A stretch of 64,000 nt of DNA from Corynebacterium sp. SCR221107 (GTDB taxonomy: Bacteria; Actinomycetota; Actinomycetes; Mycobacteriales; Mycobacteriaceae). Shown here one piece after another: positions 36,101-43,815 of this stretch (position 1 is its first letter; each line of letters opens with the position of its first letter). The position numbers were made by a program, and so were the translations under genes. The stretch lies in contig NZ_CP115670.1 of the NCBI RefSeq assembly GCF_027886475.1, positions 2,356,001-2,420,000 on the forward strand. The letters are read 5' to 3'. The notes under the pieces are model-generated. The model was not told the DNA's origin and did no database searches. It saw only the letters and a list, made by a program, of their open reading frames with translations.

Positions 36101-36166
36101 GTTGCCTGCGCCGAGGCGAGCTACGAGGCGGTCTGCTCCTTGAACCTGGATGCTGTGTTCGGTCAC
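27113..36166 (-). CDS. fas: type I fatty acid synthase (multidomain)
   Basis: This 3017-residue megasynthase makes acyl-CoA de novo. Approximate domain order is as follows. AT: GHSQGCLGV (about residue 130). ER: AGMTPTTVDPK and GGGIGTPERA (about 585). DH: SGDRNPIHVS (about 1190). MPT: PGQGIQSQGMGM (about 1304) with GHSVGEYNAL. ACP: SSDSIEALVEG with the pantetheine Ser (about 1765). KR: VVTGASPNSIA (about 2070). KS: ACATAAVS nucleophile (about 2660), KHDTST and GHAKGG (about 2854). There is no C-terminal phosphopantetheinyl transferase, as in bacterial FAS-I. The GTG at 36166 has AGGAG nine bases upstream; the longer frame to 36226 is not supported. It is not known from this window alone whether a second FAS exists. 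Confidence 0.97.
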   Translation of the reverse strand: MTEHSIQVQGADRLVARLGAGNEQPFGLIFSGQGFDWVATLRTAVAHGAGRTITPLVEQAAVLLEPVADQLAGTRPWGFDPIGWVNASQLNLDTSQAAISVPGILVAQLAVLDQLEAQGLDLDAASIAIGHSQGCLGVSALKDLTRAAEVLAIAQLIGAGITRRARQTGLIAQGEAMPMIAIEGITRAQLEQAITATCGAMEEAIRPVVGLRNGRTAYVLVGRPADNQRVLDYLAARAAKDARAIDNKERGGKPFAPTFTPLPVQVGFHHPAMQAGVEQIVEWAQAAGLDTELARRNAQEVLVTETDWPAEVNRALDKGALWLLDVGPGGGVTSLTTPLIAGSGAATFAVDGDEGQSALFDTGRAPSLPTPYSAFAPKLVRENGRVRVATRFTELTGRSPMLLAGMTPTTVDPKIVAAAANAGHWAELAGGGQVTPEILEAHLAELGTLLAPGVNAQFNSMFLDPYLWKMQIGGKRLVPKARAAGAPIDGIVITAGIPEKDEAVALVKELRAGGFPWIAFKPGAVKQVRAVLAIAAEVPQTPIIMHLEGGKAGGHHSWEDLDDLLMSTYEHIRAQDNVVLCVGGGIGTPERAADYLTGSWATAYDLPAMPVDGILIGTAAMATKEATTSESVKQLLVETAGIDGWVGAGKAAGGMASGRSQLGADIHEIDNSFAKAGRLLDEVAGDEAAVAARREEIIAAIAKTAKPYFGDLEGMTYLEWLNRYLELSGPYRGAWTDISWYKRFVSMLERAEARLIDLDHGAFTPQVTLGVEEDPQVAVGKLADLYDATVTLHPADRAWFLSLARTPGKPVNFVPVIDKDVRRWWRSDSLWQSHDERYDADQVAIIPGIAAVAGITQANEPVAELLERFNQATIDRLSASGEQVTETDRGLITRILGAAGTYWAGRNQTSLIQRLGDVDAWQLSDDHSVATHATTGANLVAEDATHAVLTVPLAGSTAHGTNASLRIRLTVDNDAPGGAVPQVTQADAEAAMGELTRIAAGGTLGTEENGEITWHTTVDAAQVADYTNVTAGCLPQAITPAGTAPDVLVGYAWPAIFAAVRAATIPGTDSASVVEGMLSLVHLEHHLTVQAPLADSLVDGTNIDVTARAEEVVDTEIGRIVVVRAELCANGKPLAKLSERMAIRGRRGQSTARTNTSALPTHVDAPRSFRAHATVTAPTSMKPFAIVSGDRNPIHVSEIAAKLAGLPDGVIVHGMWTSAVAELIAAAAYTDDNVTTAASRVVEYTATMLAPVLPGQQVEFLVERSGLDTRAHHGEVREVTATVNGEVVLTATAVMAAPATFYAFPGQGIQSQGMGMEARSRSAAAREVWDRADRHTRSKLGFSVLEIVQNNPKEVVVDGEVFHHPKGVLFLTQFTQVAMATLGVAQIAEMREAHALNQRAWFAGHSVGEYNALAAYAAVLTLENVVEIVYRRGLTMHRLVERDEYGNSNYGLAALRPHKMGLNADTVFDYVSGVAEESGEFLEIVNYNLAGKQYAVAGTAKGLEALGADAESKAPGQRALVIIPGIDVPFHSTHLLNGVDDFREHLDSLIPENIDLDTLVGRYIPNLVARPFELTEEFARSILEVVDAPIVKDIVSNFAAHAENPVKLGRTLLVELLAWQFASPVRWIETQDLLLRSTEHGGLGAERFVEVGVGAAPTLANMMAQTVAMPQYAGRELEILNVERERAVVFAADEYTFEVDHPEQEAEAVENVATASTPIPVEAAPAPVAASSGGPRPDDIAFTPADATEMLIALWTKVRPDQMSSSDSIEALVEGVSSRCNQLLLDLGVEFGLGAIDGAADAELDDLKATVSRMAKGYKAFGPVLSDSAADALRRITGPTGKRPAYIAERVTGVWELGSGWADHVVAAVVIGAREGASLRGGDLATLQPAAPSNASELDALIDAAVQSVAAARGVSVSLPGGGASAGGAMVDSAALEAVTGKEGVLAATARTILNNLGLNDEAAGADLDDADADAALFELVSAELGPDWPRLVSPSFDENKAVLIDDRWASAREDVSRVAAGVLDASELDLTGAGESVARQADYLGLPELAAQARDTQPLAYATDIAVVTGASPNSIAAAVVEKLLAEGATVIVTTSSLSHSRLEYYKRAYRTSARGNAALWVVPANLSSFADLDALINWIGNEQTATVNGATKLIKPALKPTLLFPFAAPRVSGSLQEVGPQTEMQMRLLLWSVERLIAGLSAIGTDTHVGQRLHVVLPGSPNRGRFGGDGAYGEAKASLDALVTRWNAELSWKPLTSLAHVLIGWVRGTGLMGGNDPLVAAVEAAGVTTFSTEEMAENLIKQVTAEVRAAAAKAPVIADFTGGLGDNDINLAELARAATRDAAGGEEDVPATVQALPSPYRPVAETTPDFTGQVSQDLDEMVVIVGAGELGPWGSARTRFDAELTGDLSAAGVVELAWTMGLIHWDTDPKPGWYDANDEAIAEEEIYERFHDEVLARVGVRRYHDDFGMVDNLAPELTTIYLDKDLSFNVSSKEAAKTFVDSEPELTTASFDEATGEWIVTRKAGSAVRVPRRMAMSRFVGGQIPEGFDPSVYGIPADMCDNLDRVALWNIVCTVDAFLSSGFNPAELLAHIHPARVSSTQGTGLGGMESMRSLYIDRLLAEPRANDILQEALPNVMAAHVMQSYVGGYGQMIHPVAACATAAVSVEEAVDKIKLGKSDFVVAGGYDDLSVEGITGFGDMAATADSGEMAAKGIDDRYFSRANDRRRGGFVESAGGGTVLLARGSLAAELGLPVLGVVGFAESFADGAHTSIPAPGLGALGAARGGVESRFAKQLRKVGVRADEIAVISKHDTSTTANDPNESDLHERIARAIGRTDGNPLYVISQKTLTGHAKGGAAAFQIIGMTQVLRTGLVPANRSLDCVDPVLAENEHFVWLREPLDLSSRAPKAGLVTSLGFGHVSALVAIVHPAAFVEALRVESGESAVDVWRGRAVARETAGFDRILEGMHGGAALYERPVDRNLGGTGKVAKEREAAILLDDSARLIDGVLLPGAQA

Positions 36167-36381
36167 CTGGAAATACTCCTGTTTGACGTGTGTTCGACGA
36201 TTCTTCGGTCTCGTGTGTCCGCGCATGCGAAAAATGGCATGGGTGGATCACGGAAAAACTTTTGCCCACCTAATATGCCACAAAAGGTGAGGGTTTTGTC
36301 ATCTTTTGCAGGCCCGGTCGTGTCCTAAATCTCATTCTTGAGTAAATATGCACAACCTGACAATGCCGCAAAAACCGGCAT

Positions 36382-36543
36382 TTAGCTGCGCATTATCAGC
36401 TCGATCGCACGCTGTGCCGATTCCAGCTCGGCGCCGGGCGCCTCGGCCACATAAATCTCGCAGGCCCCCGGCTGCTCAACTTCGGCGCTAATGGTGATTC
36501 CTTTGTCCGCAACGTAGTCATCGAATTCGCGGGAGATACTCAT
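36382..36543 (-). CDS. small acidic protein of unknown function
   Basis: A 53-residue frame begins MSISREFDDYVADKGI and ends AQRAIELIMRS. It is acidic, with no signal peptide, membrane segment or known motif. Its codon use is like that of the neighbours, with G or C at most third positions. It lies 215 bases upstream of FAS-I on the same strand. The ribosome binding site is weak (GAGCGCTC before ATG). Confidence 0.5.
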   Translation of the reverse strand: MSISREFDDYVADKGITISAEVEQPGACEIYVAEAPGAELESAQRAIELIMRS

Positions 36544-37112
36544 GAGCGCTCATTGTAGCCCCCGCATCTTTTCATTACGGCTGGCCAGACACGTTCGCGC
36601 GGCGTGACGTCATGCAGTGCGCTTTCCGACGACCACAGGCCGCCACCCCCATGAGCATCACAAAGACCCGAAAGCATGCAACGCGCACGATGCCGCAGAA
36701 CGCGGCGCGGAAACGACCTCACCAACGTCGGCAAGCTCCCTGTTATTCAACGAGGGGACATTGAAGGCGACAGTGCCCAGCGCCACAATATTGACTACCT
36801 CGCCCATATAATCGTCGCGATCCCGAGTCCCTTCCACACTGGCGGACCGCAAGGCATAAGACCATGCCCCCTGAAGCCAAGGCCGGTTTAAATCGGCCGA
36901 GCGGATCCAATACGGAGTTTCGCAAGAAGGACGTTATGAGATACAGGTGCCCGTCACAGCGTTTTCAATGGGCGACAATAGGCGTGTACGACCTGCACCT
37001 TTGAGCGACGCTGGCAGGCCACGCCATGTCATGTCCGCTACCCTGTTCCGTTCTTATTGTTTTCCCAATTCTTGCGGGACAGCTGCGGGACGCGCCGATC
37101 CCACAGGAAACG
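36544..37112. other. intergenic region with one dispersed motif copy
   Basis: No gene is seen. It holds GCTTTCCGACGACCAC at 36621-36636 and an inverted 11-base partner CGTCGGCAAGC at 36725-36735. Short frames on both strands here overlap one another and lack signals. Confidence 0.5.
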
Positions 37113-37144
37113 AAAAAACAGCGTTTACAAATGTAAACGCTGTT
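37113..37144 (-). terminator. intrinsic terminator of tRNA-Leu
   Basis: AACAGCGTTTACA (37117-37129) pairs perfectly with TGTAAACGCTGTT (37132-37144), and a run of A on the plus strand gives a U run in the transcript. Confidence 0.9.
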
Positions 37145-37145
37145 G

Positions 37146-37230
<85 letters not shown>

Positions 37231-37373
37231 GGGCACGGTTTCCCAGTATAAAGGGTCAACGCGCGCTTAAGCCAAATCGGCCCCTTCCCATGCCGGCACC
37301 CTCCCCCTGCCAGGGGTTCTTTTTGCGGGTGAAGGACTCATACTTTGGTTGGACTAAGGTAAAGTGTCCCCTT

Positions 37374-37883
37374 GTGAGTTCCCAACCTTCCGGCGCACAC
37401 GTCGACAAGTCAAGCGCAACGCCAGCAAAAAGATACAAGGTGCGTCTGTGGCACCTGCTGTTTCTCGCCGTGCTGGTGATCGCCACTTTCGGCCTGGCGT
37501 GGTGGCAGTGGACCCGCTATCAATCCGGCAGCGGCACCTTCCAGAATTTAGGCTACGCCTTCCAGTGGCCGATGTTCGGCGCTTTCTTTGTTTTCGCCTA
37601 CAAGAAGATCTTGGAGTATGAAAACGAGAAATATGCCATCGAGCACGGGGAACTCAATGAGGGAGCTGGGGTCGCGGTGCCGGACACCGCCGAGGAGGAA
37701 GAAGCTGCACCGCACGCGCGGCCGTATGTGGCGCCCAAGCGCGACGCCGGCCCGGAGGAGATCAGCGAAGACTTCCTCCCCAAGCGTCCGCAGATGAGCG
37801 TCGAGGAATTCAACAGGCAGTTCGAACCGCGTCGTCGGAAAGCACAAGGCACCGAAAGCGACCGCGACGAGACTGCTCGCTAA
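37374..37883 (+). CDS. conserved corynebacterial single-pass membrane protein
   Basis: A 169-residue product. A basic N-terminus is followed by two hydrophobic stretches (LLFLAVLVIATFGLAWWQW and FQWPMFGAFFVFAY) and a long charged cytoplasmic part with EEEEAAP and MSVEEFNRQFEPRRRK. I do not know its role. The start is taken as GTG 37374 (VSSQPSG). The open frame before it crosses the tRNA-Leu region and is not coding. A weak ribosome binding site and a nearby TAAGGT suggest a short or absent leader. It is followed by a DUF3817 gene after 23 bases. Confidence 0.75.
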   Translation: MSSQPSGAHVDKSSATPAKRYKVRLWHLLFLAVLVIATFGLAWWQWTRYQSGSGTFQNLGYAFQWPMFGAFFVFAYKKILEYENEKYAIEHGELNEGAGVAVPDTAEEEEAAPHARPYVAPKRDAGPEEISEDFLPKRPQMSVEEFNRQFEPRRRKAQGTESDRDETAR

Positions 37884-37906
37884 TTCACATAATAGTTAGG
37901 AACGAA

Positions 37907-38263
37907 ATGACCAATCCGACCATTCACCCCGATCGCAAGCGCCGCGTTGCGCAGGCGTTGAAGTTGTACTCCGTGGCCGCCTGGGTCACCGGTATCTGGC
38001 TGCTCATCCTCGTGGGCCGCATGATCCTCGAGTACGGCTTCAACATGGATCTGCCAACGTGGGCGCGCTACATCGGCCAGGTCCACGGCCTGTTCTACAT
38101 GCTGTATCTGGTTGCCACGCTGAACCTGGGCACCAAAGCCCGCTGGGATCCAACGAAGTGGGTCGTAACCGCACTGGCCGGTACCATCCCCTTCCTCTCC
38201 TTCTTCGTTGAGGCCTGGCGCCGCAAGGAGGTTACCCAGGCTTTCCAATTGGACAAGGCTTAG
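37907..38263 (+). CDS. DUF3817 family membrane protein
   Basis: This 118-residue protein has three membrane helices (about residues 22-42, 55-75 and 84-104). Family signs are ALKLYSVAAWVTGIWLL, YIGQVHGLFYMLYL and AGTIPFLSFFVEAW. The role is unknown; genes of this family often stand beside small membrane protein genes in actinobacteria, as here. AGGAACGA precedes the start. Confidence 0.85.
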   Translation: MTNPTIHPDRKRRVAQALKLYSVAAWVTGIWLLILVGRMILEYGFNMDLPTWARYIGQVHGLFYMLYLVATLNLGTKARWDPTKWVVTALAGTIPFLSFFVEAWRRKEVTQAFQLDKA

Positions 38264-38280
38264 ACTACGTCCACAACGAC

Positions 38281-38316
38281 AATCGCCGCCCCATGACTAT
38301 GCATAGTGCGGCGATT
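38281..38316. terminator. bidirectional terminator between the DUF3817 gene and rdgB
   Basis: AATCGCCGC (38281-38289) pairs perfectly with GCGGCGATT (38308-38316), and a T-rich tract follows. Confidence 0.8.
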
Positions 38317-38318
38317 TG

Positions 38319-38954
38319 TTATTTCCCTGCTTCGCTTTTCTCGACGAGTTCGGCGATGATCGGCACCAACTGTGCCAACGCGCGGGCGCGGTGGGAGATG
38401 GCGTTCTTTTCTGCCGGGCTCATCTCGGCGGAGCTGCGTGCGGTTCCAGCGGCGTCCTCCTCGGCGGGGACGAACAACGGGTCGTAGCCAAAGCCGTTGA
38501 CGCCGTGCTCCTCGCGCAGCAGGCGCCCCGGCCAGCGCCCCTCCACCACGTGCTCGTAGCCATCTGGGGTCACCAGCGCGCAGACGGACACGAAGGCCGC
38601 CTGGCGGCGCTCGTCGGGTACGTGCGCCATCTGCCCCAGCAGGAGATCGTTATTGGCCTGGTCATCGCCGTGCGACCCCGACCAGCGGGCGGAAAGCACC
38701 CCCGGCATGCCGGAGAGCTCGTCGACGGCCAACCCGGAGTCATCGGCGATGGTGACAAGACCCGTGTGCACCACTCCGGCGCGAGCCTTGATCAGCGCGT
38801 TGTCGGCGAAGGTACGGCCATCTTCCACAGGCTCGGGGTAGGCGTCGACGGCCGACAGCGGCACAACCTCCACCGAGCTAAGACCCGCATGGTCCAGGAT
38901 GGTGGCCAGTTCCTTGAGCTTTTTTGCGTTATTGGAGGCAACCAGGATTTTCAT
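38319..38954 (-). CDS. rdgB: XTP/dITP pyrophosphatase (non-canonical purine NTPase)
   Basis: This 211-residue housecleaning enzyme hydrolyses dITP, XTP and related nucleotides to keep them out of DNA. The opening ILVASNNAKKLKELATIL carries the phosphate-binding SNNxKK motif. TIADDSGLAVDEL holds the metal-binding Asp, and GFGYDPLFVP and MSPAEKNAISHRARAL close the protein. The ATG at 38954 overlaps the rph stop (TGATG), so the two are coupled. Confidence 0.95.
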   Translation of the reverse strand: MKILVASNNAKKLKELATILDHAGLSSVEVVPLSAVDAYPEPVEDGRTFADNALIKARAGVVHTGLVTIADDSGLAVDELSGMPGVLSARWSGSHGDDQANNDLLLGQMAHVPDERRQAAFVSVCALVTPDGYEHVVEGRWPGRLLREEHGVNGFGYDPLFVPAEEDAAGTARSSAEMSPAEKNAISHRARALAQLVPIIAELVEKSEAGK

Positions 38955-39691
38955 CAGATCCCCAGCGCCGCCTTCTGCGCCTCGATGAGCTCGCGGCAGC
39001 CCTTGGTGGCGTAGTCGAGCAGCTCGCCGAGCTGGGCGCGGTTGAAGGTGGCGTGCTCGCCGGTGCCCTGGATCTCCACGAACTCGCCGGATTCGGTCAT
39101 GATCACGTTCATGTCCACCTCGGCACGGGAGTCCTCCTCGTACGGCAGGTCCAGGCACACGTGGCCGTCGATAAGCCCCACGGAAACGGCCGCAACAGGC
39201 GGCAGCAGCGGCTCGCCGGGGACCACGCCGGCCTCCTTCAGGTGGGCGATGGCGTCTGCGAGCGCGACGTAGGCGCCGGTGATCGACGCGGTGCGGGTGC
39301 CGCCGTCGGCCTGAAGCACGTCGCAGTCAATGTTGATGGTGTTCTCACCGAGCTGGGACAGGTCCACTGCGGCGCGCAGGCTGCGGCCGACAAGGCGGGA
39401 AATCTCGTGCGTGCGCCCCTTGACCTTGCCCTTCATGGATTCGCGGGGCATGCGCTCGTGGGTGGCGGCGGGCAGCATGGCGTATTCGGCGGTCAGCCAC
39501 CCCTCCCCGGAGTCCTTCTTGAAGCGGGGAACGCCGAACTCAACGGAGGCGGTACACATCACACGGGTGTTGCCGAACTCCACCAGCACGCTGCCGGCGG
39601 GGTTGGTGGTAAAGCCTCGGGTGATTTTGACGGTGCGCATCTGGTCGGTGGCGCGCCCGTCGGCGCGGCGAAACGTTGTAGCTGAAGTCAT
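38954..39691 (-). CDS. rph: ribonuclease PH
   Basis: This 245-residue phosphorolytic exoribonuclease trims tRNA 3' ends. Landmarks are [40 protein letters not shown] and [19 protein letters not shown]. The protein length is normal. The ATG at 39691 (MTSATTF) is preferred to the GTG three codons earlier. It pairs with rdgB in the usual actinobacterial order. Confidence 0.95.
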   Translation of the reverse strand: MTSATTFRRADGRATDQMRTVKITRGFTTNPAGSVLVEFGNTRVMCTASVEFGVPRFKKDSGEGWLTAEYAMLPAATHERMPRESMKGKVKGRTHEISRLVGRSLRAAVDLSQLGENTINIDCDVLQADGGTRTASITGAYVALADAIAHLKEAGVVPGEPLLPPVAAVSVGLIDGHVCLDLPYEEDSRAEVDMNVIMTESGEFVEIQGTGEHATFNRAQLGELLDYATKGCRELIEAQKAALGI

Positions 39692-39714
39692 GTTCTTCAC
39701 ACTACCCTGCCCTG

Positions 39715-40482
39715 TTAGAGTTCCAACTCCAGCCCTTGGGCACCGTAGATGACTTCGCCGTCAAACTCGCGGCGGGCAGCGGCGATGGCCACCTCCGGAT
39801 CCCCCCACGGCGGGATGTGGATCAAAACCAGCTTCTTCACCCCGGCCAGGCGGGCGATGCGCCCGGCCTCCTCCCCGGACATGTGCATGTTGGCTGGCTG
39901 CCCCTGGCCGTTATCGCCCCAGGTAGCCTCGCACAAGAACACATCCGCCCCGCGGGCGCACTCAATCAGCTGCGGGGTGTAGGCGCTGTCCCCGGAGTAG
40001 GCCAAGACCGCGCCGGAGTGGTTGTCGACCACGCGCAGCCCATAGGTCTCAATGGGGTGAATCATGGGATACGGCGTGATGCTGACGGCGTCGACGAGTT
40101 CGGTGCGCCCGGCCTCCCAGGCGGAGAAGGCAAAGGTATCAGACATGTCGTCGACCTCATCGATGTGATCGGCGCTCATGCGCCCGAGGTGGACGGGAGC
40201 ATCCTTCGGCCCTAGGCACAGGTTGCGGCCCTTGGCGGGCGCGGAAGGATGGAATCGACGCCAGACCATAAGCCCGGGGAAATCGAGGCAGTGGTCGGCA
40301 TGGAGATGGCTGAAGACAACGTGAGCGTCACAGGGGTCCTGGACTTCCTGCATGGCCGCGAGCACACCGGGGCCGATGTCCACCAGGACACTGGGGGCGT
40401 TGTCAAAGGACAGGAGGTAGCCGGAGGCGGGATTTCCGGGCTGGCCCATGGAGCCGGAGCTTCCGAGAATGGTCAGCTTCAT
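39715..40482 (-). CDS. metallo-beta-lactamase-fold hydrolase (cyclic phosphodiesterase/RNase Z-like)
   Basis: The product has 255 residues. The metal site is HLHADH (about residues 59-64) with later ligands in GDSAYT and LVLIHIPPW. In mycobacteria a homolog next to rph and murI is reported as a 3',5'-cAMP phosphodiesterase (Rv1339 type). The same neighbours stand here, which supports that reading. There is no clear ribosome binding site. It follows rph's start by 23 bases in the same direction. Confidence 0.85.
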   Translation of the reverse strand: MKLTILGSSGSMGQPGNPASGYLLSFDNAPSVLVDIGPGVLAAMQEVQDPCDAHVVFSHLHADHCLDFPGLMVWRRFHPSAPAKGRNLCLGPKDAPVHLGRMSADHIDEVDDMSDTFAFSAWEAGRTELVDAVSITPYPMIHPIETYGLRVVDNHSGAVLAYSGDSAYTPQLIECARGADVFLCEATWGDNGQGQPANMHMSGEEAGRIARLAGVKKLVLIHIPPWGDPEVAIAAARREFDGEVIYGAQGLELEL

Positions 40483-40545
40483 GCGTTTTACTTTTTCATG
40501 CCATCGAAGGTTTTGGGGAATTTTTCACTATTTTTGCTTGGTACA

Positions 40546-41364
40546 TTACACGCCACGCGCCTGCTCGACGTGCGTCACATGCGGACCGAGGAAACGGGTA
40601 GCAAGCTGGGCAAACACCTCGGGATCCCCGGTGGATTCGAAGATTTTGGTCGGCGTCGGGTTGTTTTCTTCGTCGGCAAGCAAATCCAGCTCGGTGAGTT
40701 TTCGCATCACGTCTTTTGTGGTCTCTTCCGAAGAAGACACCAGCGTGACATTATCCCCGATCGCCAGCTGAATGACACCGGTCAGCAGCGGATAGTGCGT
40801 ACACCCCAAAACCAGGGTGTCCACGCCTGCTGCCTGCAGTGGCTCCACATACGCTTGGGCCACCCCGAGGATCTGACGTCCGGAGGTGATACCACGTTCG
40901 ACGAAATCCACGAAGCGCGGGCAGGCCTGCGCATAGGCCTTAACGGTGGGATTGACGGAGAAAAGATCCTGGTAGGCACCGGAATTGATGGTGCCTTTCG
41001 TGCCGATCACGCCTATCTTGCCGTTACGAGTGGTGGCGATCGCGCGGCGGACGGCGGGCTGGATGACCTCGATGACGGGCACGTCGTAACGCTCGCGGGC
41101 ATCGCGCAGACAGGCCGAGGAGGCGGTATTGCAGGCGATGACAATCATCTTGCAGCCGCGTTCGACCAGCTCGTCGGCAATCGCCAGGGAAAACTCGCGC
41201 ACCTGCTGGATCGGGCGCGGACCGTAGGGGCCGTTTTTGGTGTCGCCGATGTAGATGACCGATTCGTTCGGCATCTGCTCGATGATCGTGCGCGCCACCG
41301 TCAGCCCGCCCACCCCAGAGTCGAAAATGCCGATCGGTGAGCCTGGGGTGATTGCCTGTTCCAC
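40546..41364 (-). CDS. murI: glutamate racemase
   Basis: The product has 272 residues and supplies D-glutamate for peptidoglycan. The opening is [15 protein letters not shown]. The two catalytic cysteines are in IACNTASSA (about residue 79) and LGCTHYPLL (about 190). The GTG start has AAGGAA eight bases upstream. Confidence 0.95.
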   Translation of the reverse strand: MEQAITPGSPIGIFDSGVGGLTVARTIIEQMPNESVIYIGDTKNGPYGPRPIQQVREFSLAIADELVERGCKMIVIACNTASSACLRDARERYDVPVIEVIQPAVRRAIATTRNGKIGVIGTKGTINSGAYQDLFSVNPTVKAYAQACPRFVDFVERGITSGRQILGVAQAYVEPLQAAGVDTLVLGCTHYPLLTGVIQLAIGDNVTLVSSSEETTKDVMRKLTELDLLADEENNPTPTKIFESTGDPEVFAQLATRFLGPHVTHVEQARGV

Positions 41365-41451
41365 AACGTTTCCTTCAATCGAAAGACGGGCGCTTTGCGC
41401 AGCGCGTTTACCTTAAGTTCTGCTTGTGCTTTCCGACGTCTACAGCGCGGA

Positions 41452-42135
41452 CTACCTCAATCGCTTCTGCTCCCGCCGCGCCCGCAGCGCAGGGGGATCG
41501 TCGGAGGTAATGGTCGCCCCGGCGATAATGCCGCCGATGGCGCCGAAGAGGTGGCCTTGCCAGCTGACTCCCTCTTCGAGGGGAAGCACGCCCCAGATCA
41601 GACCGCCGTAGATAAAAGCCAATCCAATACCCACGAGCACCTGGGTAAGGGAGCGGTTGAAGATGCCGCGGATGATGAGGTAGGCCAACCAGCCGTAGAT
41701 CAATCCGGACGCGCCGATGTGGGTGGTGCCCACCCCACCGGTAAACCACACGCCGATCCCTTCCACGATGAGCGCGATGAACGTGACTTCCCAAAACACC
41801 TTCGCCCCCGACAGTCCGATGAGGAAGCAGAAGATAGCCCCCGGCACCGAGTTGGCTGTGATGTGTTCCCAGGAGCCGTGCAGGAAGGGGGAGGTAAAGA
41901 TGTGCAGCAGGCTGGCGGGGTCGAGGGGGTGAATGCCGAAGTAGTTCAGTGCCCCACCGAAAAACACCATGTTGAGGAGGTAGACCGACCAGATGGCCAC
42001 CAGGTATCCCACGGCGCATCCAATGCCGGTACCGATCCTAGGCCCCGTCCAGGCACGCAAACCCCGCGGCGGATGCTGGTTGGGTAGGTAGCCGTTGCCC
42101 CCGGCGCCGCCCATTCCTTGCGGATAGTAGCTCAT
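41452..42135 (-). CDS. rhomboid-family intramembrane serine protease
   Basis: A 227-residue protein with six membrane segments. The active-site Ser is in HIGASGLIYG (about residue 143) and the catalytic His in GHLFGAIGGIIAG near the end. HGSWEHITAN is the conserved loop after the first helices. The N-terminus is Gly/Pro/Asn-rich. AAAGGTGA precedes the start. It lies between a P1 peptidase and murI in the same direction. Confidence 0.9.
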   Translation of the reverse strand: MSYYPQGMGGAGGNGYLPNQHPPRGLRAWTGPRIGTGIGCAVGYLVAIWSVYLLNMVFFGGALNYFGIHPLDPASLLHIFTSPFLHGSWEHITANSVPGAIFCFLIGLSGAKVFWEVTFIALIVEGIGVWFTGGVGTTHIGASGLIYGWLAYLIIRGIFNRSLTQVLVGIGLAFIYGGLIWGVLPLEEGVSWQGHLFGAIGGIIAGATITSDDPPALRARREQKRLR

Positions 42136-42169
42136 GGGGTCACCTTTCCGATCTTCATTCAGGCGTCTT

Positions 42170-43150
42170 TCATGCTGTGACGATGTCTTGCCATGCGGTG
42201 ACCCCGAATTCTAGCCCAGCCGCGTGACGCACCGCGGTGGCGATGGCTCCTGCCACGACGTTTGCCGCAGCCGCGCTTAAATGCATCATGGCTTCGATGT
42301 CGACGCCGCCGTAGCCTTCTGGATTCGGCGCGGGGGCCGTCGATAAGCAAAAAAGCGTATCGCCGTCCAACGGCGAATGCGCCGGACGCACGGCAACGGC
42401 GATGCCATCATGGCCGGCCATCGCCAGGCGCTTGGCCTGCGCCTTGGTGATCGGAGCATCGGTGGCAATCACGCCGATGGTGGTGTTGAGCCGGGCTGCC
42501 AGCGGCACGAGCGCGGCGAAGGCCTCGGTGTCCACGCGCGGACCATGTGGCTGCGCCCATAACGCGCCGGTTGTCGGATCGATGACGCTGCCGACGGGGT
42601 TGGCAACCACGAAGGCCTCCATCGTCCACTGTCCCTTGGGCCCCACCTGTTGGCTCGCTCGCCCAAAGCCGCCGCGCAAAGCGCCGGCGGTAGCCCCAAC
42701 TCCCGCGCCTACGCTGCCCACGGAAGACTCGAAGCTGGCATCCTCCGCATCCGAGAATGCCGCGCGCACCGCGGCGGCGCCATCGGTGGCACCCGGCCGG
42801 TGACTGGCCTCGCCGAAAAGAAGATCGAAAATTACCGCACCCGGCACGATCGGCACGATGGGCCCCGGCTTGCCCTCTCCCAGCACCGGGAATCCGATGC
42901 CGCGCGACTCCAGCTCGCTCATGACCCCGCCCGCAGCATCCAGCCCGAAGGCCGAGCCCCCGGTCAACAAGACGGCGTGGACGTTTTGGACGGTGTTGGA
43001 AGGATTGAGCAGGTCGGTCTCGCGCGTGCCCGGCCCGCCACCTCGCACATCGACCGAACAGACTGCGGAATCCGGAGCGACCAGCACGGTGCAGCCGGTA
43101 TCGCCCATGCTGTGATGGCCCAGCAACAGGCCCGGAATTGTCGTTTTCAT
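42170..43150 (-). CDS. P1 family peptidase (DmpA/Nyl3-type Ntn hydrolase)
   Basis: A 326-residue Ntn-type enzyme that matures by self-cleavage. Family features are GGGPGTRETDLL, LTGGSAFGLDAAGGVM, SVGAGVGATAG, and the likely nucleophile region near VIATDAPITKAQAK. Related enzymes cut amides and amino-terminal residues; the substrate here is unknown. It belongs to a minus-strand run from clpS to rph. Confidence 0.88.
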   Translation of the reverse strand: MKTTIPGLLLGHHSMGDTGCTVLVAPDSAVCSVDVRGGGPGTRETDLLNPSNTVQNVHAVLLTGGSAFGLDAAGGVMSELESRGIGFPVLGEGKPGPIVPIVPGAVIFDLLFGEASHRPGATDGAAAVRAAFSDAEDASFESSVGSVGAGVGATAGALRGGFGRASQQVGPKGQWTMEAFVVANPVGSVIDPTTGALWAQPHGPRVDTEAFAALVPLAARLNTTIGVIATDAPITKAQAKRLAMAGHDGIAVAVRPAHSPLDGDTLFCLSTAPAPNPEGYGGVDIEAMMHLSAAAANVVAGAIATAVRHAAGLEFGVTAWQDIVTA

Positions 43151-43181
43151 CTTTTCCCTACCGCCTTGTGGCTTGCTCTAT

Positions 43182-43730
43182 CTAGTCCAGTGGCCCCATC
43201 ATGGTCTGCAGCAGGCTGTCCTGGTTGAAGGCCAGCCACTCGACAACGCTGTCGCGGTCCGCGGCGAAACCGGGCGGGCCTGCAACATCGCTGGAGGCCA
43301 GGTAGAGGCGGATGTCATTGACCGCCGCTACCCAGGCCCGCGCCTGGGCTTCGTCCACGGTGACATTGACAGATCCATCCGGACCTAACTTTTCGACAAT
43401 GACCTGTAGGTTTTCCAGCTTTGCGCGGAGAATATCATTTTCGTGCAGGGAGCGCAGCAGGGCATTATCGCCCTCGAATTCCTCGTCCCCTTCGCGCTCA
43501 AAGTTAGGCAAGAGGCGGGCTAGGCCAGGATCGGACGGGGGCTCCTTATGTCCGCTGCTGATCCCAGTGAGCTCGGCCAGCGGATCCTTGGGCGCAGATT
43601 GGGCGCGCGCGATAAGCGCCTCGCTGACCGCGGCGGCGAGATCGCCGAGTACCTCGCGCTCCATCGGCTCAAGCACGCACACGAACCTTGGCTTGCTCAA
43701 CAGCCCTTTCTTCTTTTTCCACGCCTGCAT
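43182..43730 (-). CDS. DUF2017 family protein
   Basis: A 182-residue protein whose start VCVLEPMEREVLGDLAAAV and later VNDIRLYLAS match DUF2017. In actinobacteria this gene usually follows clpS, as it does here (85 bases away). The function is unknown. GAAAGGGAATG lies upstream. Confidence 0.85.
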   Translation of the reverse strand: MQAWKKKKGLLSKPRFVCVLEPMEREVLGDLAAAVSEALIARAQSAPKDPLAELTGISSGHKEPPSDPGLARLLPNFEREGDEEFEGDNALLRSLHENDILRAKLENLQVIVEKLGPDGSVNVTVDEAQARAWVAAVNDIRLYLASSDVAGPPGFAADRDSVVEWLAFNQDSLLQTMMGPLD

Positions 43731-43815
43731 AGCGTTGTGACATTCCCTTTCTTCTCATTCTTCTGCCGACCAGCCGACGCCAACTCCGTGAGGGTGAGGG
43801 GCTTAAGACGTGTTG

